From NCBI GenBank assembly GCA_016931855.1, contig JAFGDZ010000039.1, forward strand, positions 1-64,000: a stretch of DNA of 64,000 bases, in the 5' to 3' direction. The DNA is from Bacteroidales bacterium. Lineage in GTDB: Bacteria > Bacteroidota > Bacteroidia > Bacteroidales > Tenuifilaceae. Every line of letters begins with the position of its first letter. The first letter of the stretch is position 1. The position numbers and the translations under genes are program-made. The notes under the pieces were generated by a model. That model saw only the letters and a program-made list of their open reading frames with translations, made no database searches and was not told the origin of the DNA. Below are positions 55,586 to 64,000 of the stretch, piece by piece.

Positions 55586-56542
55586 TTAGCCTAGATAGAG
55601 AAACCTTTTAACAAGATAGTAAAATAATTCCCCTCCCAAAATTTTTTTAGCCGATTTGTAGCTGTACTCCATTGGGATACGTTGGAAGTGCATGGGATGC
55701 TTTCCCCTTTTTATGCCCGACGTGCCAAAGGCCAAATCAATTCTAGTGTTGGGTTGATTCTGCAAATGGGAAAAAAGGGGGGCCTCAACGCCAATATCGG
55801 AGAAAGGGAATGAGAATAGCTGGGGCTGATTTGGGAAATACGTGTTAACCCAGCTCATGCACTGGGTAACCTCAGCAAGCTGCTGCTCTGGAGTAAGTGT
55901 TGAGAAATTGGGGTGGGTGGCGCTGTGCCCCCCAATAGTAAACCCTTGTGATGCAAGAGTTTTTAGCTGACTTAGCTCAAGGTAGGGCTTTTGGGTGGCT
56001 AGGTAGGTATCAAAATCAACATCAACATGATTTGCTATGTCGGTAAGGCTGGTAGCATCGGTGTAACCCAGCTTAAGCAGTGAATTAACGTTGTAAACCG
56101 ATTGCAACGAGGGGTTACACAGAATGGCATTGGCAATAAGGCTAACCTTACAGCGGTAAAACAGCTCCCTGTTATCAACAAAACCTGTATTTACAAAAAA
56201 AGTGGCAGGAACGGAATGACGCATAAGGATTGGGGCAACCACACTGTATAGCTCACTAAACCCATCATCAAAAGATAAAAAGAGGTAAGGTTTACGCCCG
56301 CGCGTCCCTGTTTGCACAATGCGCACCAGCTCCGATGCGCCAATTGGTGTAAAGTGCTTTAGCATGAACTGGAGCTGCGCGCTAAACTCGCTTGTATTAC
56401 AAATGGGGTATAGATGCTTAACGTGTGGCGGGGGATTATCGCTTACTAAATGGTAAAAGGGCATAAAAACCCTTACACCACTTAGCCTTAGCAAAGCAGA
56501 GAATGGTAAGTACGGCGCCATTTTTTGGAAGTGTTGTTTCAT
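55586..56542 (-). CDS. Polysaccharide deacetylase (NodB-type)
   Basis: This 318-residue protein has the NodB motifs LFLSFDDGFSELY (catalytic Asp-Asp), PATFFVNTGFV, and GGHSATHPNF (H-x3-H metal ligands). It removes acetyl groups from N-acetylated glycans such as peptidoglycan or extracellular polysaccharide. The start overlaps the stop of the upstream acetyltransferase-like gene by 4 bases, so expression is coupled. Confidence 0.9.
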   Translation of the reverse strand: MKQHFQKMAPYLPFSALLRLSGVRVFMPFYHLVSDNPPPHVKHLYPICNTSEFSAQLQFMLKHFTPIGASELVRIVQTGTRGRKPYLFLSFDDGFSELYSVVAPILMRHSVPATFFVNTGFVDNRELFYRCKVSLIANAILCNPSLQSVYNVNSLLKLGYTDATSLTDIANHVDVDFDTYLATQKPYLELSQLKTLASQGFTIGGHSATHPNFSTLTPEQQLAEVTQCMSWVNTYFPNQPQLFSFPFSDIGVEAPLFSHLQNQPNTRIDLAFGTSGIKRGKHPMHFQRIPMEYSYKSAKKILGGELFYYLVKRFLYLG

Positions 56543-57447
56543 GGCAGCATCAGCTTTAGCGGCCAGGGCAAGCGGTTAATGCGCACATGGTCGTAATTAC
56601 TGGGTGTTGCTCCAAACCCAGCGTAAAAGCGAGCAATGCTTGGAATGGTTGAACCCTCAAAATCGAGCACAAGGCGCGACTCAGAGTTCTGCATAAGGAA
56701 GCAATCTATAAGCCCAAACATGGCCCTACTCCCCTTCCCCTGTGGCGACGATGCCGCCGAAAGGTATATAACCTTCCCATTGGAGCGGATAAAGAAAGCA
56801 GCGGCGCATAGCTCATTCCTGTTAGAGTAGGCCATGTACACCTCGCCCTGCCCGCTCCCTGTTGCTGCGGCAATAATCATCCGTAGCTTATTTAGGTTTG
56901 CAGGGGAAATTGGCACGGCCTCGTGCTCCTTTTTAAATGCAATAAAATCATCAACAGTCCCTCCTTTTAGCACGGTTACACCATACGCAACCGACTTTGA
57001 TACGTTACGCTTGGTATTTGCAGAGTATCGGGACGACAAAACACGGAAAGGCTCTATTAAATCGAGCTGGTAGGTTACCCGTGAATTTACTGCAGCGCCC
57101 AATAAAGAAGCCCGTGTAAACGTATTTAGGTTGATGTTGATATACCTATACTTGGCAGGGATGGCACTAAGAAAAGCGTTAACCGTATTGGTATTAAGCT
57201 GTTTGGTAGAAAAAAGCCCAAGTTGCTGGGTAAACAGGGGTTGGTAAAGGTAGCTAATGCCATACTTTTGGGCTGATACTAGGGGGAAAACGGCATCGTA
57301 ATTATCGCCCACCAGCGCATCCCACTGTCCTGCAACAATATCGAGGTACCAGGAGTAAGCGTAAACTATACCATTTACAGAACCAGATATGCAGCTATCC
57401 CATTTAGCAACATCTATATCGGCGCTATGTATATACCTAATTTTCAA
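56539..57447 (-). CDS. FemAB/GNAT-like acyltransferase, TTG start
   Basis: This protein has 302 residues and starts at TTG 57447; no ATG is nearby and MKIRYIHSADIDVAKWDSCI is a natural N-terminus. The start overlaps the upstream deacetylase gene by 11 bases. Motifs STKRNVSKSVAYGVTV and the GNAT-like core (VYMAYSNRNELCAAAFFI, GKGSRAMFGLIDCFL) suggest a FemAB-related acyltransferase, which adds acyl or aminoacyl groups to envelope glycans. The position between two deacetylases supports a cell-surface role (inference). Confidence 0.78.
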   Translation of the reverse strand: MKIRYIHSADIDVAKWDSCISGSVNGIVYAYSWYLDIVAGQWDALVGDNYDAVFPLVSAQKYGISYLYQPLFTQQLGLFSTKQLNTNTVNAFLSAIPAKYRYININLNTFTRASLLGAAVNSRVTYQLDLIEPFRVLSSRYSANTKRNVSKSVAYGVTVLKGGTVDDFIAFKKEHEAVPISPANLNKLRMIIAAATGSGQGEVYMAYSNRNELCAAAFFIRSNGKVIYLSAASSPQGKGSRAMFGLIDCFLMQNSESRLVLDFEGSTIPSIARFYAGFGATPSNYDHVRINRLPWPLKLMLP

Positions 57448-58756
57448 GACTAAACCGTTTTATTTCGCCCATTATTGCAGGAAGAACGGTTTCCCATCCC
57501 TCCCACTCGTTAATACCTGATAACGATTCATTGTGCCACAAAATTATATATGTACCGCCAACATTTCGCACTGCTTTGGCCAAGTGGAGCGCATGGGAAA
57601 CCGCCTTAACGGTATCGGCGCCACACTCCCTAAGCAAAGCCCGATCCATAACAGCAAAGGGTACAACCATAATGGGCAGCTCGCTCTCCGACTCCAAGTC
57701 GTAAAACGGGAAGGCAGTGCATGTGCCAGCCCTAAATCCGCACGTATTGGAGTACCCCATGGAATAATCGGCCTTAATGCCCAGGTCGGCCAAAAGCCTG
57801 TAGGTGTATGGCATTTTGATACGCAGAAAGTGCTGCCGGCTCTTGCTAACCTCTGTGTTAACCACAAGGGATAGCTGTGCAACCTCCTCCTCTACTGATT
57901 TTGCGCTAAGACCAGCCCCGTACGATGGGTGAACACCCACCTCGAACTGCCGGGAGATACGCCGTACCAAGCGGCGCATGGGGCGCTTGCTCAGGGAAAC
58001 GCGCTTATCGTAGTGCCCATACTTGCCCCCAAGTATAAACCACACAGCCCAAGGGTATGGAGAAAGCAAGGAGTACAGCTGCTCGTACACATCGTAGGTA
58101 TCGTGCTTAAAGCCAAGGATAACAAGGTAACGAGCGGCTAAATCGCTAAAGCGAAAGTAAGCCAAATCGCGTAGAGAACCAAAAAAGGTTCTGCGAAAAC
58201 CTTTATGCCGATACGCAAAGGCATTATCGATATCGATAGTTGGGACAAAATGGAATTTGCGTTTTGGCAATGTTTGCTTAGGAAAAACCGTAAACAGCTC
58301 ATCGCGCAGCGCCATTGCCCACTCATCAACCAATGGCCTGCCCAGCAAACCCGCCTTAAAGAGCATGCTTTCCTGATACGGAAAACGACCGTGGCTGTCG
58401 GCTGTAAAGGGCAAGTACTCCTCGTAACGGGAAACTAGGTAGAACGATGCGGCAAAAAGATCGAAAGGAATTTTTGCCTCATCGGATGTTACAAACACTA
58501 CGGGTAAGCCGTTCCAAACGGAAAGGCTAAGCGGTTGCTCGGTAATATCCATCTCGGTTAGCAATCCATGCGGTACTATATTTACCGCATTGGATACGGA
58601 ACTACTGGTATAAGCGATTACCGGACCATTAAAGGAATCTATTTTGGACTTACTGGTGCTAAAGGTGACCGTGTAGCCAAGTATATTCCCCAAAAGGAAT
58701 TTGGCAATGTAGGTTAGCCTTGGCGTAATGCTGTTGGTATATACTAGAAGTTCCAC
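57437..58756 (-). CDS. Large polysaccharide deacetylase-like protein, GTG start
   Basis: The protein has 439 residues from GTG 58756 (MELLVYTNSITPRLTYIAKF). An upstream TTG-started extension is rejected because it reads through a low-complexity repeat. N-terminal region: VFVTSDEAKIPFDLFAASFYLVSRYEEYLP. The C-terminal polysaccharide-deacetylase-like half has TIDIDNAFAY, FEVGVHPSYGA, RQHFLRIKMP and ILWHNESLS, but the usual DDG is DID. It is the first of four overlapping or adjacent genes, which probably modify one surface glycan. Confidence 0.8.
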   Translation of the reverse strand: MELLVYTNSITPRLTYIAKFLLGNILGYTVTFSTSKSKIDSFNGPVIAYTSSSVSNAVNIVPHGLLTEMDITEQPLSLSVWNGLPVVFVTSDEAKIPFDLFAASFYLVSRYEEYLPFTADSHGRFPYQESMLFKAGLLGRPLVDEWAMALRDELFTVFPKQTLPKRKFHFVPTIDIDNAFAYRHKGFRRTFFGSLRDLAYFRFSDLAARYLVILGFKHDTYDVYEQLYSLLSPYPWAVWFILGGKYGHYDKRVSLSKRPMRRLVRRISRQFEVGVHPSYGAGLSAKSVEEEVAQLSLVVNTEVSKSRQHFLRIKMPYTYRLLADLGIKADYSMGYSNTCGFRAGTCTAFPFYDLESESELPIMVVPFAVMDRALLRECGADTVKAVSHALHLAKAVRNVGGTYIILWHNESLSGINEWEGWETVLPAIMGEIKRFSLEN

Positions 58757-58796
58757 GGTAGATGTTTTTGCTAGTACTAAGATAGGAAAAAGAGTG

Positions 58797-58850
58797 GAAC
58801 GGGAAACGGGAAACGGGAAACGTGAAACGTGAAAAGTGAGACGTGAAAGA
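58797..58850. repeat. Heptanucleotide-like tandem repeat
   Basis: Units of CGGGAAA (three times, 58800-58820) pass into CGTGAAA-type copies to about 58850. It lies between mutS2 and the deacetylase gene, followed by ATGTTAG duplications (about 58860-58873) and an A/C-rich stretch with CACCAA and ACACTAG words. It may form slipped structures. Confidence 0.6.
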
Positions 58851-58953
58851 TTAAGATAGATGTTAGATGTTAGACTAAGATAAGGGCTATACACCAAAAT
58901 CTAAAAACCAAACACTAGACACTAGTTTCCAAACACCAAGCACCAATATCCAC

Positions 58954-61467
58954 CTAATCCAGCTTAACTACGGTAATTCCTGTTCCGCCCGAATCTACCC
59001 GCTCATCGGCAAAGGATGATACAAAGGGAAGGGTTTGCAGGTACTCCCTAATTAGCTGACGAAGAATGCCATTACCTTTTCCGTGCAGAATACGCACCTG
59101 AGATATTCCAAGCATAAGCGCCTCATCTAGCAGTTCTTGCACCTCGAGCATGGCATCATCGGCACGGTAGCCACGGATATCGATATCGGACTTAAAGTTA
59201 AGCCGCTTTTTATGCACATCGTATGTTGATGAGGTGCGGGGCTGCCTAACTTCACGGTTCGACTTGCGGTACTCGGTACTAGAAATACGCTGAAGCCTAT
59301 CTATTTGAACGGTGGTGAGCATTTGCCCAAAGCCCACCACAGCGGTATTTGGCCCAACGCTTACAACCTCGCCAGGAATATCCTGTCCAGCAAGTTTTAC
59401 CTTATCGCCAGGAGCAAGGGGCTTATCCTGATCGTCCTGAACAGGTGCACCCTTTTTGGAGGGTTTAGCATCGGCCTCGCCCGTTTTTGTTTTACGCTCA
59501 TCGCGGCGCTTCTGCCTATCCTTTATCTGAGCCATTTTGCGCTCAATCTCCTCATCGGAAGCGCCATCGGCTAGCTGCTGCTTAACCTCCTCCTTAAACT
59601 GCTCTAGATTGCTGCGCAGCTCGCGGGTACGCTCCTTCGCGGCATCAGCCTCGCGAATCTCACGAATAGTATTCTCAATGCGCCTGTTAGTTTCGGCAAG
59701 CAGCGCTTGCGCCTCCTGCTTTGCCTGCTGCACCACCTCCTGCTTCTTAGCTTTAAGTGCGCTTAGCTCCGATGCCAGCTTCTGCTCCATCTCCTCAATG
59801 CGCTTATCGGTAAGGCGAATCTTATCGCGTTTCTGCTCCCAGTAGCGCTTATCGCGCGATATCATGCGGAGATGCTTCTCAAAGGTAACGTAATCGTCGC
59901 CAACCTTACCAGAGGCAATTTGCAGCAAATCTTCGGGAAGGCCTATTTTACGGGCAATCTCAAAGGCAAAGCTGCTACCCGGCTTTCCTACCTCAAGGCG
60001 GAACAGAGGCTCAATCTTAACATTATCAAAAAGCATTGCGCCATTAATAATACCGTCGGAGTTGCTGGCAAAGTGCTTTAGATTAGAGTAGTGCGTGGTG
60101 ATAATCCCAAAGGTTCCCGCCTCGTTAAGCTTGCCAAGAATAGCCTCGGCAATGGCACCACCAGCTACGGGTTCGGTACCCGAGCCAAACTCATCAATAA
60201 GCACCATGGTTTTGCTATCGGCATACCTAAGGAAGTGCTTCATGTTGAGCAGGTGGGAACTATATGTACTTAAATCGTTCTCAATGGACTGCTCATCGCC
60301 AATATCAATGAATATCTTGTTAAAGATACCCATCTCGCTATTCTCCGTTACAGGAGGAAGGAACCCACACTGAAGCATGTACTGCGCTAAACCAGTGGTT
60401 TTTAAGCACACCGATTTTCCTCCTGCGTTGGGACCCGATATCAACAGTAAGTGATTCTTATCGTTTAGTTCCAAGGTGAGCGGAACTACCGACTTGCCCT
60501 CCTTTTTTAGCGCTAACATTAGGAGCGGATGCACCGCATTGCGCAGTGAGATTCCCGCCTTGCTATTTACAATGGGCTTGTTACCAGCTACATTTAGGGC
60601 AAACAGCGCTTTGGCACGAATAAAGTCTATGGCACCCAAAAAATCGTACGACAGCATCAAATCGGGTAGGTACGGGCGAATGCTATCGGCAAATTCCACA
60701 AGGATACGAATAACCTCGCGGCGCTCCTGATACTCCAAATCGCGAAGCTCATTATTCATCTCAACCACCTCAACAGGCTCAATGAACACGGTTTTACCTG
60801 TGGCCGACTCATCAAGCACCAACCCCTTAAGCTTGCGCTTATTGGCAGCAAGCACGGGGATTACGATACGACCATCGCGAATGGATGGTGACGCATCGGA
60901 CTCAACAAGACCCTCCGACTGCGCGCTCTTAAGAATGCTGGTTATGCGCTTTGAAATGGAGTTCTGTATAGACGAAATGGACGAGCGGATTTGCGCCAGT
61001 TCTGGCGAAGCGTTGTCCTTTACCTTGCCAAACTTGTTAATTATAGCATCAATCCTATCCGATACGTAGGGGAAATACGCTACTGGCTTGGCCAAATCGG
61101 TAAGGCGAGGGTACTTTGGCTCATCGCCCTTTTTGAAGAATGCAAGTAGAGCACGAATGGCATCGAGCGAGCGGCGCAGGTTAACCAGCTCCGTCTCATC
61201 AAGGTAGGTTCCTTCCCGCTTAATGCGCTCCAAAAAGGGAGTGGCATCAACATAACCATCAACAGGAAAGCCATCCTCCATAATAAGGATAGATTTCATC
61301 TCGCTGGTTTCGTCAATAAGGCGCACAACGGTTTGGTAATCGCTAATAAACTGAACCTGTTGCGCATTGCGCCTTCCTAAAGAACAAAGGCAAAGGCCTG
61401 CAACATGCTCACGAATGCGATCGAATCCTACTTTAGATTCAAAAGACGATGGGTAAATACTGTCCAT
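58954..61467 (-). CDS. mutS2: MutS2-family ATPase with Smr domain
   Basis: This 837-residue protein lacks the MutS mismatch-binding domain. It has a lever/clamp region, the Walker A LISGPNAGGKSV (about 345), Walker B VLIDEFGSGTEP, a long Glu/Lys coiled coil (about 520-650), and a C-terminal Smr endonuclease domain (about 755-837) with DIRG and HGKGNG. MutS2 suppresses homologous recombination or, in some species, acts in ribosome rescue. It is monocistronic or follows the TRIC gene by 98 bases. Confidence 0.95.
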   Translation of the reverse strand: MDSIYPSSFESKVGFDRIREHVAGLCLCSLGRRNAQQVQFISDYQTVVRLIDETSEMKSILIMEDGFPVDGYVDATPFLERIKREGTYLDETELVNLRRSLDAIRALLAFFKKGDEPKYPRLTDLAKPVAYFPYVSDRIDAIINKFGKVKDNASPELAQIRSSISSIQNSISKRITSILKSAQSEGLVESDASPSIRDGRIVIPVLAANKRKLKGLVLDESATGKTVFIEPVEVVEMNNELRDLEYQERREVIRILVEFADSIRPYLPDLMLSYDFLGAIDFIRAKALFALNVAGNKPIVNSKAGISLRNAVHPLLMLALKKEGKSVVPLTLELNDKNHLLLISGPNAGGKSVCLKTTGLAQYMLQCGFLPPVTENSEMGIFNKIFIDIGDEQSIENDLSTYSSHLLNMKHFLRYADSKTMVLIDEFGSGTEPVAGGAIAEAILGKLNEAGTFGIITTHYSNLKHFASNSDGIINGAMLFDNVKIEPLFRLEVGKPGSSFAFEIARKIGLPEDLLQIASGKVGDDYVTFEKHLRMISRDKRYWEQKRDKIRLTDKRIEEMEQKLASELSALKAKKQEVVQQAKQEAQALLAETNRRIENTIREIREADAAKERTRELRSNLEQFKEEVKQQLADGASDEEIERKMAQIKDRQKRRDERKTKTGEADAKPSKKGAPVQDDQDKPLAPGDKVKLAGQDIPGEVVSVGPNTAVVGFGQMLTTVQIDRLQRISSTEYRKSNREVRQPRTSSTYDVHKKRLNFKSDIDIRGYRADDAMLEVQELLDEALMLGISQVRILHGKGNGILRQLIREYLQTLPFVSSFADERVDSGGTGITVVKLD

Positions 61468-61565
61468 TTTAGCTGATTAGAGCACAAATGTAATGATTTT
61501 GGCTTTGAGTTAAGAGGAATGAAAAAGCCGAAAACCAAAAACCTTACACAATTAAACCCCAACGG

Positions 61566-62180
61566 CTAGCCAATACGAGGAAGCGACCACTTAAACCTAA
61601 CGGCCAGTATGCGAATGGAGATAATTATTAACACCGTAATGCTTGCTGCCCAGCCAGTACCCATGCCCAGCCAGCAAAGGAACAGGTAAAATAGGCCTCC
61701 AACAAAACAGGCCGTTGCGTAAACCTCCTTACGGAAAATAAGGGGAACCTCGCCCGAGAGAATATCGCGCACCACGCCGCCAAAAACGGCAGATGTAGTA
61801 CCCATAATTGCCGCAATGAATGGCGACACGTTATAGCCCAACGTTTTTTGCAGCCCCACAATGGTGAAGATGGCAATACCTATGGAGTCGAAAAGGAAAA
61901 GAGTGCGGCGTAACCGCTCTATATGCCTTTTAAAAAGAATACTGATCCCAATTCCTGCAAGTACGGCATACAGGTAGTTAGCATTAATCATCCATCCCAC
62001 AGGATGGCTACCAATAAGCATATCGCGAATAGTACCCCCGCCCAAAGCGGTAACCAACGATATTACTGCCGCACCAAACAGGTCAAATTTCTTATCGGCA
62101 GCGGTTAAATAACCGCTTATAGCAAACACTAAAGTCCCTAGCAGATCTAGGGTGTAGATGTATGGGAATTCTTGAATCAT
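61566..62180 (-). CDS. TRIC/UPF0126-family membrane protein
   Basis: The 204-residue protein has six to seven TM helices in two repeats, each with a glycine-rich GGGTIRDML or GGVVRDILSG motif (KEVYAT in the second). These are the hallmarks of the prokaryotic TRIC cation-channel family (YadS/YicG). It probably conducts monovalent cations, or glycine in some members. It is 19 bases from the DUF4256 gene. Confidence 0.92.
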   Translation of the reverse strand: MIQEFPYIYTLDLLGTLVFAISGYLTAADKKFDLFGAAVISLVTALGGGTIRDMLIGSHPVGWMINANYLYAVLAGIGISILFKRHIERLRRTLFLFDSIGIAIFTIVGLQKTLGYNVSPFIAAIMGTTSAVFGGVVRDILSGEVPLIFRKEVYATACFVGGLFYLFLCWLGMGTGWAASITVLIIISIRILAVRFKWSLPRIG

Positions 62181-62199
62181 GGCGCAAAGATAGATATTT

Positions 62200-62763
62200 C
62201 TACACCCTTAACAATCCTCTAAATCCCCTAACTGCGTAGTACGATGCGGCTCCGTTATGGTAAATAAAAACCCGTCCGTAACGATAATCGCCAAATAGAG
62301 CGCCACCAAGCTTCCTTACCTCACTAGGGGTTTCTATCCAACTTGATGTTTTGGCATCAAACGGCTCCAACTGCTGCAGCTCTCTATACTGATGCTCTGT
62401 AAGTAGCTCAACGCCCATACTTGCAGCCATTGCCTTTGCGCTGCCTGCAGGTTTATTTTCCTTTCGATCGTTCAAAGCCTGGTCATCGTAGCAAAGGCTT
62501 CTTCTGCCCTTAGGGGTTTCCTTGGAACAATCGCAAAAGAGGAACTCACCTGTTTGTGTATCAAAACCAACAACATCTGGCTCACCGCCAGTTTGCTCCA
62601 TCTGGTTAAGCGTCCAAAGCTTTTCCGAATTAGCTTGTAGCTTAACTACAATATCAGGCCACGCAAGTACACTATGGCGGTGCATATTGCTCTGAAAACG
62701 CTTCTGCAGCAAGGCAATTAACGCATTGCTGCTATCGGGTAATAGCTCTCTGTTCTGCATCAT
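62200..62763 (-). CDS. DUF4256 protein
   Basis: The protein has 187 residues from the ATG at 62763; an upstream TTG would add 33 residues and is rejected because the length then exceeds the family. Motifs LLQKRFQSNMHRH, QMEQTGGEPDVVGFD, FCDCSKETPKGRRSLCYDDQAL and LTEHQYRELQQL identify DUF4256. The role is unknown; conserved Cys and Trp residues suggest an enzyme or metal site (guess). Confidence 0.85.
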   Translation of the reverse strand: MMQNRELLPDSSNALIALLQKRFQSNMHRHSVLAWPDIVVKLQANSEKLWTLNQMEQTGGEPDVVGFDTQTGEFLFCDCSKETPKGRRSLCYDDQALNDRKENKPAGSAKAMAASMGVELLTEHQYRELQQLEPFDAKTSSWIETPSEVRKLGGALFGDYRYGRVFIYHNGAASYYAVRGFRGLLRV

Positions 62764-62830
62764 ACCAAAAAAGTTTAGAAAATGGTTAGCAATACTAAAC
62801 AAGTTAAGCGCAGCGATGTACCAAAGGCAA

Positions 62831-63517
62831 CTACTTTTCCATTTGTTTTGATAGGGAACCAAGGCATGGGCTCACATCAAAGTAAAGACCTTCGATATCC
62901 GCCTCATTAGGTTGCACAGTAAGGTAGTCGTAGTGACCAATTAGGCTTTGCGAACCACCAAACTGAAAGCCGAGAATATCAAGCAAGAAGTACTCGTGCG
63001 AGGTTTGAATCACATAAAAAGCCGTCTCTTTGGAAACCCCATCGCCAGAGCTAACTATGGCATCAACAATAATGCTCATCCGCCTAAGGTTATCTGAGGC
63101 TTTTATGGAGTCGCCCTGTTGGTCGTAGGCATAAACCTTTGACCCAAGCGCTTGAAAACCGAAGGGGTTAGCCTGTAGCATGGAATCGCAGAATGCAATC
63201 ATAAGCTGGTAATCGGCTGCAACCAGGGAGTCCTTTCTGTAAATTGCGCTCACGCTATCGCGATAGGTAGAGCTACCATAAGGCGAGTAGTTGGAGTGGA
63301 AAGTGTAGCCATAGTAAAGGTGGCGCTTCTCCTCCAGCGACATTGTGGTATCGGCAAGGTTAAACCGCGCCATAAGATTGGAATAAAAGAGGTTACTACC
63401 CTGAAGTGCGATATTTTTTTCGATATCAGCATAGTTAGGCTTTTCAAAAACCCACTGTTGTGCCAACGATAGAGACGATACTAACAGGAAGGTTAACGAT
63501 ACAATAAGTTTATTCAT
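62831..63517 (-). CDS. DUF4919-like secreted protein
   Basis: The 228-residue protein has a signal peptide (ends LSLAQ). The core WVFEKPNYADIEKNI, then MLQANPFGFQALGSKVYAYDQQGD, and near the C-terminus FDVSPCLGSL match DUF4919, a Bacteroidetes family of unknown role. It is the upstream gene of a run of co-directional minus-strand genes (DUF4256, TRIC, mutS2). Confidence 0.75.
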   Translation of the reverse strand: MNKLIVSLTFLLVSSLSLAQQWVFEKPNYADIEKNIALQGSNLFYSNLMARFNLADTTMSLEEKRHLYYGYTFHSNYSPYGSSTYRDSVSAIYRKDSLVAADYQLMIAFCDSMLQANPFGFQALGSKVYAYDQQGDSIKASDNLRRMSIIVDAIVSSGDGVSKETAFYVIQTSHEYFLLDILGFQFGGSQSLIGHYDYLTVQPNEADIEGLYFDVSPCLGSLSKQMEK

Positions 63518-63818
63518 AAACTGGGCTTATTATGGTACAATTTGTATTTACAAGGCTAATGTAGTGGATTTCAAAGCATGGTCAAAAGCATTCAACATAC
63601 ATTAGCTTTTGGGTTAAAACTAAGAACAAAGTAAAAACAGATTTAAACCCATTGGGTTCGCAACGCATTGCTAGAATAAGATTCTACAATCGGCATAAAA
63701 TCCATAAGAGAAGCCTAATGCATAGCTAAAATAGAGAAAATCTAAATAGATTAGCTAGAGCATAATGCGTATCTAAATTATCTATCTTTAAGCCTCATTA
63801 CCCCAAAAATTAAACACC
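63518..63818. promoter_or_regulatory. Divergent gap before the rubrerythrin gene
   Basis: This gap of 301 A/T-rich bases contains no open frame. TATCTTTA (63783-63790), one base from the -7 consensus, lies 29 bases before the rubrerythrin start, but no TTG is at the right distance. Confidence 0.4.
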
Positions 63819-64000
63819 ATGGATAAGAGTATAAAAGGAACTGAAACAGAGAAGAATCTGCTAAAAGCCTTTGCAGGCGAATCGCAGGCTAAGAATCGTT
63901 ACACCTTTTTTGCAAAGGTTGCAAAGGAAGAGGGTTACGAGCAAATTGCTGCCCTTTTTATGGAAACAGCCCTACAGGAGGAGATGCACGCAAAAACTTT
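63819..64000 (+). CDS. Rubrerythrin, N-terminal part (3' end outside window)
   Basis: The first 60 residues begin MDKSIKGTETEKNLLKAF. The diiron-binding helix AGESQAKNRYTFFAKVAKEEG and the EEMHA motif (LQEEMHAKT) are visible. Rubrerythrin reduces hydrogen peroxide in the cytoplasm of anaerobes, which supports an anaerobic or microaerobic lifestyle. The C-terminal rubredoxin domain is beyond the window. Confidence 0.9.
   Translation, partial: MDKSIKGTETEKNLLKAFAGESQAKNRYTFFAKVAKEEGYEQIAALFMETALQEEMHAKT

Noticed and set aside
58797-58850. CRISPR-like array
   Set aside because: The units are only 7 bases long without unique spacers; there are no cas genes.
58757-58897. N-terminal extension of the deacetylase through a TTG
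   Set aside because: It translates the heptamer repeat into SRFPFPVSR-like sequence; the GTG at 58756 gives a normal start.

Overview
The window comes from the chromosome of a Bacteroidetes bacterium, most likely an anaerobic member of the order Bacteroidales or a close relative. The evidence is the gene content: a TonB-dependent receptor, the bamD-omega-coaBC-DUF4835-recN cluster, a 286-residue primary sigma factor, a serine-palmitoyltransferase-like enzyme and a rubrerythrin. Promoters also fit the Bacteroidetes form, TTG about 19-20 bp before TAnnTTTG/A, and Shine-Dalgarno sequences are mostly absent. Base composition looks uniform. I see no IS element, prophage, tRNA, rRNA or CRISPR array.

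Layout. 1-9.99 kb: end of a TonB receptor, a Cache-HAMP-GAF-PAS sensor, a beta-propeller SpoIIE-type phosphatase, a small membrane protein, a PAP2 phosphatase and a thioredoxin-fold lipoprotein. 10-16.2 kb: M16 protease, gamma-glutamyltransferase, Rossmann protein and nitroreductase. 16.2-24 kb: TPR histidine kinase, WYL regulator, copper ATPase, DUF1361 protein, lipid kinase and pirin. 24.4-31.4 kb: a large TPR protein, an outer-membrane barrel and gyrB. 31.4-40.9 kb: a MORN-repeat protein followed by the most unusual locus of the window. 40.9-46.5 kb: dapF, a SiaC-like protein, an HtrA protease, the primary sigma factor and a frame-disrupted membrane glycosyltransferase-like gene. 46.5-52.7 kb: fabI, recN, a DUF4835 protein, coaBC, omega and bamD. 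53-58.8 kb: the alpha-oxoamine synthase and an overlapping operon of polysaccharide deacetylases and acetyltransferases. 58.9-64 kb: mutS2, a TRIC-family channel, DUF4256 and DUF4919 proteins, and the start of a rubrerythrin gene.

The locus most worth attention is 32.6-40.9 kb. A secreted protein with PapD/DUF916-like Ig domains (minus strand) is divergent from a TPR-SpoIIE phosphatase gene. Two small secreted paralogues follow; they share an FxVNTxDxxxSG motif and a beta-rich pattern, and a hairpin terminator separates them. The second sits one base upstream of a 1174-residue protein that combines Ig-like domains, an usher-like barrel, an SdrD-B-like repeat, carboxypeptidase-regulatory-like domains and a C-terminal OmpA peptidoglycan-binding domain. 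I read this as a candidate chaperone/usher-like surface-fibre system whose assembly barrel is anchored to the cell wall. A SiaC-family (DUF1987) protein lies about 1 kb downstream. With two SpoIIE phosphatases in the window this suggests a SiaA/SiaC-type phospho-switch, but that is inference.

Sensory modules recur. The histidine kinase at 16.2 kb and the phosphatase at 34 kb share the same TPR-coiled-coil-TM-coiled-coil chassis with different outputs, and the two SpoIIE domains (3.8 and 34 kb) are clearly paralogous.
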